Source: Massilia sp. 9096
Lineage (GTDB): Bacteria; Pseudomonadota; Gammaproteobacteria; Burkholderiales; Burkholderiaceae_D
Length of the DNA: 64,000 nucleotides
Direction: 5' to 3'
Assembly: GCF_000745265.1 (NCBI RefSeq)
Contig: NZ_JQNN01000001.1
Span: 310,001-374,000 of the forward strand
In this document: positions 57,036-64,000 of the stretch, one piece after another
How the letters are laid out: every line of letters starts with the position of its first letter
Position numbering within the stretch: the stretch's first letter is position 1
Notes under the pieces: model-generated
Told to the model about the DNA's origin: nothing
What the model saw: only the letters and a program-made list of their open reading frames with translations
Databases searched by the model: none
Position numbers and translations under genes: made by a program

Positions 57036-59216
57036 CTAACACCCATCGATGGCAACTTTGTTGCTGGTGTCGAGCATTGTTCCATCGCCATACTTCTCAA
57101 TCACCGGATCCAGGTTTTCGGGCGCATGAAGGATTGCAGGGCCCCTCGAACACGCTTGCCGCGTCAGGTACGCCGTCAAGCCCTCGGCCTGAATTTCTGG
57201 CGGGATCGCTGCCTGCATTTCCTCCAGCAATTCAACAGCCGCTGTCACGATCCATCCGACCGAGCGGAATTTGGGGCTGACGATCTGAATATTCTGCGAG
57301 TCGGTCTGGTCGAAGAAGCCGTGCTGCAATTTGTGCCGCACATAGGAAAGCGCAGTAATGCCACTTATGATGCGTCGCTCCAGATAGGCCGGGCCTTCCT
57401 CGTCATCGTAGCGAACGACATTGTCCGGGAACTCGTAGCCCTCGGCTTCCAGCAGCGTCTCGGCGATGATGGCTGGCAGTAGCGGCCGCCCATCTTCGTG
57501 GCCGACTTCGAACAGCAGAATCTTCTTGAGTTTCTTGATTTCTTTCTGCAACTCGGTATCGGATTTTTGAACGGCGATCGTCGCCAGATAGTCGTGGATG
57601 AAGCGGTTGGACGTCCCCATGAATTCGTGCCTGCTCATGTCTGGATGGGCTTGCAAGAATCTGTCATCCATATCGAGCATCTTCCATGCGTGGTTCAGGT
57701 CATGGATGAGAAATTCAAGCGGCGATTGCCAGAACTCATCGACATACACGGGGTCGGTCGACACGCCGACCAGGTAGAGGCCGGTGCCCCGGACCTTAAG
57801 GAGGTCGGTCGCAGAGATGTTATCGAAGGTCGGAATGATGATGGCTTCCGGTATCCGACCCATCAGGCTTTCGTAGCGGTACCAGTAATGCCTCTGAAAG
57901 TGAGTGCTCAGGTGTTTTCTGGTGCGCCATACCACGTCGAAGAAGGCGACAGCTTCGAACAAGACGCGCAAGGTCGGCGCATACGGGCACATCGGTCCAT
58001 TCTCGATCGTGACATGATGAAGCTTGTGCAGCACCTGGTTGCGCAGGATCTCGAGTGCCGCATTGCCGCGGCAACTTTCATCGATCGTCGGGGACATCAT
58101 CTGGCTGCGGACGTAGTCGACGACCGGCAAGAGTTCGATGACCGGCGTGTCCGGCCTGTCGTTATTCCGGCGGAACCGCGCCCTGATGCCACGGTACACG
58201 TCCAGCGGACTCGTTACCGTTTTGCGGATCCATTCGTGATGAGAAACGCCTTCGGTCTTCGTGAAATTCTTTGCCAGGAGCGCGGCAACAATCTGCTTGT
58301 GATGTCGAAAAGCGAATGTGCCTTGTTTCGTGTCGGGCGTGGTAACCAGGCTCTGGGCGATCCATCGGCCCTGAACCCCATCCGTATCCGGGATTTCGAC
58401 CAGGAAGCCGATTGTGTCGACGATATGGCGTGGATCCGATGGGGCGGTAATGTCCCTGAGATGATCGCGAAACCCGTTCGATATGGTCCTGTCCATGTAG
58501 ACGCGGGCTTCCTGGCCAGTCTCGGTGGCGGAAAAATAGTATTTTCGTCCCTTGCGTTCCGAGATTCCATAACGGATGGTGGCTGCTCGCAGGACCTTTG
58601 ATGCGGTAATCCTTAGCGCGGCAAAAATGTTGCCAGGAATTCCGATGTCGTTCAGCTCGTCTTCGTCCTGGAGCAAGCCGCCCGGCAGCGCCATGCCTGT
58701 TGGGAAAAAGGTCCGGTCCAGGATCAGAAATTCCTTTTCGCTCGGCCCTTCGCGCATGACAAGTACGTCGACGGTCCTGCGAACGAGGGTGCCCTGTTCA
58801 ATATGGTCCTTTGCTCGCGTCTTGAGCGCTTGATCGGAGAGCAGTGCAGCGATCACCGCGGATCGAGGCTCGATGTTCAGATATCTGGCGATGTCGACTT
58901 CGATACGATTCTTGCGAATCGGGTCACGCAGCCGATGGAACCAGTAGAGCATGTACATCAGCGACTCGGCATACAGCGTTGCCGGAAAACTCTGCGTATC
59001 GAGCGCCACCCGATAGCGGCCCAGTATGTCGAGGACGATTTCAGTCGAGATGTCGGCATGTTCCGCCGAACAAGAAGGCGACGGCGTTGTTCCTGAAACT
59101 TTTCCAGTATTCTGCAACCCAAGTCGCGGCGCGGGCGCGTCAAGTGCCATTCCATCTTCCCCAATGTCGTAGTCGTGTCGAAACTCGTCGACAGCGTTGC
59201 GAAGCTCGGCAAGCAC
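57036..59216 (-). CDS. Large protein of unknown family with Nudix-like and HDLNH segments
   Basis: A 726-residue soluble protein starting at GTG (GGGAGA just upstream). Residues 148-212 resemble a Nudix fold (TVDVLVMREGPSEKEFLILD, FPTGMALPGGLL) but the Nudix box is degenerate: the REXXEE part is replaced by FAALRITASKVLRAA. Residues 500-540 hold FLIHDLNHAWKML and a following SRHEFMG, suggesting a metal site (His505, Asp506, His509). No membrane or signal segment. Codon use is less GC-rich than the neighbours, hinting at transfer. No partner gene adjoins it. I do not recognise the family; NAD or nucleotide processing is only a guess from the Nudix-like part. Confidence 0.72.
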   Translation of the reverse strand: MLAELRNAVDEFRHDYDIGEDGMALDAPAPRLGLQNTGKVSGTTPSPSCSAEHADISTEIVLDILGRYRVALDTQSFPATLYAESLMYMLYWFHRLRDPIRKNRIEVDIARYLNIEPRSAVIAALLSDQALKTRAKDHIEQGTLVRRTVDVLVMREGPSEKEFLILDRTFFPTGMALPGGLLQDEDELNDIGIPGNIFAALRITASKVLRAATIRYGISERKGRKYYFSATETGQEARVYMDRTISNGFRDHLRDITAPSDPRHIVDTIGFLVEIPDTDGVQGRWIAQSLVTTPDTKQGTFAFRHHKQIVAALLAKNFTKTEGVSHHEWIRKTVTSPLDVYRGIRARFRRNNDRPDTPVIELLPVVDYVRSQMMSPTIDESCRGNAALEILRNQVLHKLHHVTIENGPMCPYAPTLRVLFEAVAFFDVVWRTRKHLSTHFQRHYWYRYESLMGRIPEAIIIPTFDNISATDLLKVRGTGLYLVGVSTDPVYVDEFWQSPLEFLIHDLNHAWKMLDMDDRFLQAHPDMSRHEFMGTSNRFIHDYLATIAVQKSDTELQKEIKKLKKILLFEVGHEDGRPLLPAIIAETLLEAEGYEFPDNVVRYDDEEGPAYLERRIISGITALSYVRHKLQHGFFDQTDSQNIQIVSPKFRSVGWIVTAAVELLEEMQAAIPPEIQAEGLTAYLTRQACSRGPAILHAPENLDPVIEKYGDGTMLDTSNKVAIDGC

Positions 59217-59476
59217 TTACTCTCCCTTTGAACAGGGAAAAGCCGAACTTTAGTTCACGGTGCTGTCGCGCTTAGTATGCCCAAGAAGCAACTGAACTGC
59301 TCGAAGATTTTGTTTGGCGGCAATCGTAATGATCCAAGACGTTTTCGCGCGACCTTCGCTTGCCGTGAGAGCAACGTGCCCGCTGACACAAAAGAAAACG
59401 GCGAGCCCGGATGCGATCCGGACCCGCCGTCGGGTCGTGCTGGCCGGCGGGACGCCGGCCCATCAAATTACGCCGA

Positions 59477-61711
59477 TCAGCCCTTGACCGACGCCAGCGC
59501 AGCGTTGAAGGTCGCGCTCGGACGCATCACGGCTTGCACCTTGGCGGTGTCCGGCTTGTAGTAGCCGCCGATGTCGGCCGGCTGGCCTTGCACCGCCAGG
59601 AGTTCGGCGACGATCTTCTGCTCGTTCTCGGCCAGGTTCTTGGCCAACGGCGCGAAGAAGGCGGCCAGTTCGGCGTCTTCGGTTTGCGCGGCCAGTTCCT
59701 GGGCCCAGTACATCGACAGGTAGAACTGGCTGCCGCGGTTGTCGAGCTCGCCGGTCTTCGGCGACGGCGACTTGCGGTTGTCCAGCAGCTTGCCGGTGGC
59801 GGCGTCGAGCGTCTTGGCCAGGATCTTGGCCTTGGCGTTGCCGGTCTTGATGCCGAGGTCTTCGAAGCTCACCGCCAGCGCCAGGAATTCGCCCAGCGAA
59901 TCCCAGCGCAGGTGGTTTTCTTCGGTCAGCTGCTGCACGTGCTTCGGCGCCGAACCACCCGCGCCGGTCTCGTACATGCCGCCGCCGGCCATCAGCGGGA
60001 CGATCGACAGCATCTTGGCGCTGGTGCCCAGTTCCAGGATCGGGAACAGGTCGGTCAGGTAGTCGCGCAGGATGTTGCCGGTCACCGAGATGGTGTCGAT
60101 GCCGCGCCACACGCGCTCCAGCGTGAAGCGCATCGCACGCACCTGCGACATGATCTGGATGTCCAGGCCGGTGGTGTCGTAATCCTTCAGGTAGGTCTGG
60201 ACCTTCTTGATCAGCTCGGCTTCGTGCGGACGGTAGGCGTCCAGCCAGAACACCGCGGTCATGCCCGAGTTGCGCGCGCGCGTGACGGCCAGCTTGACCC
60301 AGTCGCGGATCGCCGCGTCCTTGGTCTGGCACATGCGCCAGATGTCGCCCTGTTCGACGTCCTGGCTCATCAGGACTTCGCCGGTGGCGATGTCGACGAT
60401 GTTGGCGACGCCGTCTTCGGCGATCTCGAAGGTCTTGTCGTGCGAGCCGTATTCCTCGGCCTGCTGGGCCATCAGGCCGACGTTCGGCACGGTGCCCATG
60501 GTGCGCGGATCGAACGCGCCATGCCATTTGCAGAAGTTGATGATCTCCTGATAGATGCGGGCGAAGGTCGATTCCGGCAGCACGGCCTTGACTTCCTTCA
60601 GGCGGCCATCGGCGCCGTACATCTTGCCGCCGGCGCGGATCATGGCCGGCATCGACGCGTCGACGATCACGTCGTTCGGCGAGTGGAAGTTGGTGATGCC
60701 CTTGGCCGAGTCGACCATGGCCAGCTCGGGCTGGTGTTCCTGGCAGGCGTGGATGTCGCGGATGATTTCTTCGCGCTGCGATTCCGGCAGCTTCTCGATC
60801 TTGTTGTACAGATCGGCCATGCCGTTGTTGACGTTCACGCCCAGGCTGTCCAGCACGTCCTGGTGCTTGGCGAAGGCTTCCTTGTAGAAGGTGCGCACGG
60901 CGTGGCCGAACACGATCGGGTGCGAGACCTTCATCATGGTTGCCTTGACGTGCAGCGAGAACATCATGCCGGTCTTCTTGGCGTCTTCGATCTCCTTCTC
61001 GTAGAAGGCGATCAGGGCCTTGCGGCTCATGAACATCGAATCGATGATCTCGCCGTCCTTCAGCGCCACTTTCTGCTTGAGCACGACGGTCTGACCGCTC
61101 TTGGCGACCAGTTCCATGCGGACGTCGCGCGCCTTGTCCAGCGTCATCGACTTCTCGCCGTGGTAGAAGTCGCCGCTGGTCATGTGCGACACGTGGGTGC
61201 GCGAGGCCGGCGACCATTCGCCCATCGAGTGCGGGTTCTTGCGGGCGTATTCCTTGACGGCCTTCGGCGCGCGGCGGTCGGAGTTACCTTCGCGCAGGAC
61301 CGGGTTCACGGACGAGCCGATGCACTTGCCGTAGCGCGCCTTGATGTCTTTTTCTTCGTCGGTCTTCGGGTCGGCCGGGTAGTCGGGCAGGTTGTAGCCC
61401 TTGCCCTGCAGTTCCTTGATCGCCGCCTGCAGCTGGCCCACCGAGGCCGAGATGTTCGGCAGCTTGATGATGTTGGCTTCCGGGGTCAGGGTCAGCTTGC
61501 CGAGGTCGGCCAGGGTGTCCGGCACACGCTGCTCCGGGCTCAGGCGGTCCGCGAAGTTCGCGAGGATACGCGCGGCGACCGAAATGTCGCTCTCTTCGAT
61601 GGTGATGCCGGCCGGCTTGGCAAACGTGCTGATGACGGGCAGGAAGGCGTGGGTCGCCAGCAGCGGCGCCTCGTCGGTTAAGGTGTAGATGATGGTCTGA
61701 TCACTGCTCAT
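59477..61711 (-). CDS. icd: NADP-dependent isocitrate dehydrogenase, monomeric type
   Basis: A 744-residue TCA-cycle enzyme of the monomeric IDH-II class. Seen: [58 protein letters not shown] (substrate Ser/Asn/Arg), [34 protein letters not shown] and [14 protein letters not shown]. The size distinguishes it from the 416-residue dimeric form. The ATG at 61711 follows GAGGAAAAG; a longer upstream frame is not needed. Typical of many Burkholderiales. Confidence 0.97.
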   Translation of the reverse strand: MSSDQTIIYTLTDEAPLLATHAFLPVISTFAKPAGITIEESDISVAARILANFADRLSPEQRVPDTLADLGKLTLTPEANIIKLPNISASVGQLQAAIKELQGKGYNLPDYPADPKTDEEKDIKARYGKCIGSSVNPVLREGNSDRRAPKAVKEYARKNPHSMGEWSPASRTHVSHMTSGDFYHGEKSMTLDKARDVRMELVAKSGQTVVLKQKVALKDGEIIDSMFMSRKALIAFYEKEIEDAKKTGMMFSLHVKATMMKVSHPIVFGHAVRTFYKEAFAKHQDVLDSLGVNVNNGMADLYNKIEKLPESQREEIIRDIHACQEHQPELAMVDSAKGITNFHSPNDVIVDASMPAMIRAGGKMYGADGRLKEVKAVLPESTFARIYQEIINFCKWHGAFDPRTMGTVPNVGLMAQQAEEYGSHDKTFEIAEDGVANIVDIATGEVLMSQDVEQGDIWRMCQTKDAAIRDWVKLAVTRARNSGMTAVFWLDAYRPHEAELIKKVQTYLKDYDTTGLDIQIMSQVRAMRFTLERVWRGIDTISVTGNILRDYLTDLFPILELGTSAKMLSIVPLMAGGGMYETGAGGSAPKHVQQLTEENHLRWDSLGEFLALAVSFEDLGIKTGNAKAKILAKTLDAATGKLLDNRKSPSPKTGELDNRGSQFYLSMYWAQELAAQTEDAELAAFFAPLAKNLAENEQKIVAELLAVQGQPADIGGYYKPDTAKVQAVMRPSATFNAALASVKG

Positions 61712-61924
61712 GCGCTTTTCCTCGGTGTTCGCGAAGGGTTCGGGTACTGTTGTCCTGGTGCCAAGTCTTCTATAAGACATAAGACGGCGCTATATTATGC
61801 ACGACCTTTCGAGCGGACACCACCTTTACGTGGCCGGCATCCGGGGATGATACGCCGGACCGGGGCGAACCGGTGCGAAATCGGCGCTCGCGCGGGCACG
61901 CGCGGGGGCGCGGGGGCGTGCGCG

Positions 61925-63157
61925 TCAGCGCGCCGGTGCGCGTGCGGCGTACGCGGTGAGGGCGGTGAGGGCGGCCGCCGCCAGCAGGATCGCGGCGCTC
62001 GCCGCGAAGGTGGCGCGGTAGCCGCTGCCGTCGAACAGTACGCCGCCCAGGGTCGAGCCGAGCGCGATCGAGAGCTGGACCACGGCCACCATCAGCCCGC
62101 CGCCGGCTTCGGCATCGTCGGGCAGCGTGCGCGCCAGCCAGGACCACCAGCCGACCGGCGCCGCCGTTGCCACCAGGCCCCACAGCGCCAGCAGTCCTCC
62201 GGCGACGCCAGCCTGCCCGCCAAAGCCGACCAGGCACAGTGCGATCGCCGCCATCAGCACCGGAATCACGGTCAGCGTGCGGTACGGCCCGTCCCGCAGA
62301 AAGCGGCCGACGCCCACCGTGCCGACGAAGCCGGCGATGCCGAGCACCAGCAGGATCGTCGACAAGGTGCGCAGGTCGACGCCGATGACGGTTTCCAGGA
62401 AGGGCCGGACGTAGGTGAACAGCACAAACTGGCCCATGAAGAACAGCCCGACCGCCAGCATGCCCAAGCGGACCACCGGCCGCCGGAGCAGCGCGAGCAC
62501 GTTGCCCGAGCCTGTTGGCCGCGCCGTCGTCGAGACATTTGCGCGCAGTGGCGGCATGCTGATCCACTGCCAGGCCAGCGCGGCCAGCGCCACCGGCGCC
62601 AGGCAATAAAAGGCGCCACGCCAGCCGATGATGCCGCCGAGGTAGCTGCCCAGCGGCGCCGCCACGATGGTCGCCAGCGCATTGCCGCCGTTGAAGATGG
62701 CCAGTGCCTTCGGCACGCTAGCCGGTGGCACCAGGCGCATCGCCACCGCCGCCGACATCGACCAGAACCCGCCGACCACGACGCCGATCAGCGCGCGCCC
62801 GACCAGGTACATGGCATAGCTGTGCGCCGCGCCGATGACCAGGCCGGAGAAGCACATCAGCGCGGTCAGCCCCAGCAACAAGGTCTTGCGGTCGAGCGTA
62901 CCGGCCAGCGCCGGAATCGACAGGCTGGTCAGCACGGCAAGCGCGCCGGAGATGGCGATGCCGTAGCCGGCCAGCCCTTCGCTGACGTGCAGGTCCGCAG
63001 CCAGCGGCGTGAGCAGGCTGACGGGCATGAATTCGGAGGCGATCAGGGCAAACACGCACAGCGTCATCGCGAACACGGCGCTCCAGTGGGCGGGTGCTGC
63101 GGTGGCGCTTGCGTGGCGGGCGGGAAGGTCGGGAGATTGGATGGTCATGACAGGCAT
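61925..63157 (-). CDS. MFS drug/metabolite efflux transporter
   Basis: A 410-residue major-facilitator protein with 12 predicted helices. Motif A-like GTLDRKTLLLGLTAL and the helix-4 region VGRALIGVVVGGFWSMSAA place it in the NepI/YdhP-like efflux branch. The start may be 63157 or the Met three codons later; neither has a clear ribosome binding site. It is divergent from a LysR-type gene only 67 nt away, so the regulator probably controls it. Substrate unknown. Confidence 0.9.
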   Translation of the reverse strand: MPVMTIQSPDLPARHASATAAPAHWSAVFAMTLCVFALIASEFMPVSLLTPLAADLHVSEGLAGYGIAISGALAVLTSLSIPALAGTLDRKTLLLGLTALMCFSGLVIGAAHSYAMYLVGRALIGVVVGGFWSMSAAVAMRLVPPASVPKALAIFNGGNALATIVAAPLGSYLGGIIGWRGAFYCLAPVALAALAWQWISMPPLRANVSTTARPTGSGNVLALLRRPVVRLGMLAVGLFFMGQFVLFTYVRPFLETVIGVDLRTLSTILLVLGIAGFVGTVGVGRFLRDGPYRTLTVIPVLMAAIALCLVGFGGQAGVAGGLLALWGLVATAAPVGWWSWLARTLPDDAEAGGGLMVAVVQLSIALGSTLGGVLFDGSGYRATFAASAAILLAAAALTALTAYAARAPAR

Positions 63158-63220
63158 TGTCCCGGACCCGGACCACCATGATAAGTGCGAGCAATCTGGA
63201 TGCGCTTGTGAGAAAATTTC

Positions 63221-63236
63221 AGCAATGAGCATTGCT
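63221..63236. promoter_or_regulatory. Inverted repeat over the LysR start codon
   Basis: AGCAATG-AG-CATTGCT, perfect 7-bp arms, with the start ATG in the left arm. It may be an autoregulatory site of the LysR protein or simply a coding coincidence. Confidence 0.35.
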
Positions 63237-64000
63237 AAAATTGCCAAGATAGATGATCTGCAAGCTTTCGTCGCGGTGGCGCGTGCGCGGAGCTTCACCA
63301 AGGCTGCCGTCCAGATCGGCGTCACACCCTCGGCTCTGAGCCACACGATGCGTGCGCTCGAGGCGCGGCTGGGTTTGCGCCTGCTGTCGCGCACGACGCG
63401 CAACGTGGCGCCGACCGAAGCCGGTGAGCGTCTGCTGCGTTCGCTCGCGCCGCTGTTCGACCAGATCGGCCTTGAGGTCGAGGCGCTCGGCGAATTGCGC
63501 GACAAGCCGGCCGGCACGATTCGCATCACCTGTACCGACGATGCCATCGAGCTGTACCTGCGGCCCAGGCTGGCGCAATTCCTGGCCGACTACCCCGACG
63601 TGACGCTGGAGTTCATGGTGGACTACGGCTTTACCAACGTCGTCGAAGAGCGCTTCGACGCCGGCATCCGCCTGGGGGAGGCGATCAGCAAGGACATGAT
63701 CGCCGTGCGCATCAGTCCGGACTGGCGCCTCGCGGTGGTGGGTTCGCCAGACTACTTCGCGCGCAATCCGGCGCCGCAGACGCCGCAGGAGCTGACGCGC
63801 CACCGTTGCGTGAATATCCGGCACCGGCCGGCGGGCGCGATCTACGCCTGGGAATTCGAGAAGGATGGCCATGCCTTCAGTGTGAAGACCGAAGGGCAGC
63901 TGGTGTTCAACAGTGTCGTGCATATGCTCAACAGCGCCGTCGACGGGATCGGGCTGGCGTATGTGCCGCAGCAGCTGGCTGCGCCTTACCTGGCGGATGG
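63225..64000 (+). CDS. LysR-family transcriptional regulator, partial
   Basis: The first 258 residues are in the window; the gene runs off the end. The N-terminal HTH is DDLQAFVAVARARSFTKAAV then GVTPSALSHTMRALEARLGL, LLSRTTRNVAPTEAGERLL, the standard LTTR pattern. The effector domain follows (IRITCTDDAIELYLRPRLAQ). Divergent from the MFS gene, which is the usual LysR-target layout. The inducer is unknown. Confidence 0.93.
   Translation, partial: MSIAKIAKIDDLQAFVAVARARSFTKAAVQIGVTPSALSHTMRALEARLGLRLLSRTTRNVAPTEAGERLLRSLAPLFDQIGLEVEALGELRDKPAGTIRITCTDDAIELYLRPRLAQFLADYPDVTLEFMVDYGFTNVVEERFDAGIRLGEAISKDMIAVRISPDWRLAVVGSPDYFARNPAPQTPQELTRHRCVNIRHRPAGAIYAWEFEKDGHAFSVKTEGQLVFNSVVHMLNSAVDGIGLAYVPQQLAAPYLAD

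Overview
The window is about 64 kb of high-GC chromosome from a betaproteobacterium of the Burkholderiales, most likely Oxalobacteraceae and close to Massilia/Telluria. The placement rests on the conserved block gph-ubiG-ompA / gyrA-serC-pheA-hisC-tyrA-aroA-cmk-rpsA-ihfB-lapA-lapB-ugd-rfaE1, the tmRNA tag peptide ANDNSYALAA, and a monomeric NADP isocitrate dehydrogenase. No database was searched; family names come from recognised motifs and gene order.

Layout. 1-2.6 kb: 3' part of an Nramp metal transporter, a 3' remnant of a PfpI-type gene, and a secreted GDSL hydrolase. 2.87-9.67 kb: a 6.8-kb integrative element inserted in the 3' end of ssrA (tmRNA), bounded by 25-bp direct repeats. It carries a replication-like operon (RHH protein, unknown, Rep-like), a serine resolvase, a broken copy of the resolvase tail, an AT-richer gene with PIN-nuclease-like ends, and a tyrosine integrase beside ssrA. 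10-13.4 kb: glycine-zipper protein, then ompA-ubiG-gph. 13.8-25.7 kb: gyrA, serC and the aromatic amino acid/shikimate genes, cmk, rpsA, ihfB. 25.9-31.5 kb: lapA-lapB-ugd-rfaE1 (LPS/envelope), a ComEA-like protein and cysM. 31.6-37.6 kb: HTH protein, then a four-gene moxR-DUF58-tgpA-mltB operon. 37.8-42 kb: HDAC-family deacetylase, an uncharacterised pair of secreted/anchored proteins, YlqF GTPase. 42.1-46.2 kb: extradiol dioxygenase, membrane protein, M1 peptidase. 46.3-50.6 kb: cobalamin riboswitch with btuB, then two DsbA paralogues around a small membrane protein. 50.6-56.8 kb: RstB-like kinase and RstA-like regulator separated by mipA, a secreted protein and a FlgO/lipoprotein pair; then TlpA. 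57-64 kb: a 726-residue protein of unknown family, icd, an MFS transporter and a divergent LysR gene.

How the genes work together. serC-pheA-hisC-tyrA-aroA form one dense, partly overlapping biosynthetic operon, while cmk carries an internal promoter for rpsA. lapA-lapB-ugd-rfaE1 set LPS level and supply sugar precursors. moxR-DUF58-tgpA-mltB overlap by 4 nt at two junctions and look like one envelope-maintenance unit. The B12 riboswitch controls the B12 receptor.

Best candidates for new biology: the ssrA element and its PIN-like cargo; the 726-residue protein at 57036-59216; the TTGA-coupled secreted pair at 38827-40928; a possible attenuator in front of mipA; an SD-sequestering hairpin in front of the second dsbA; and a dispersed nested-palindrome intergenic repeat present twice.
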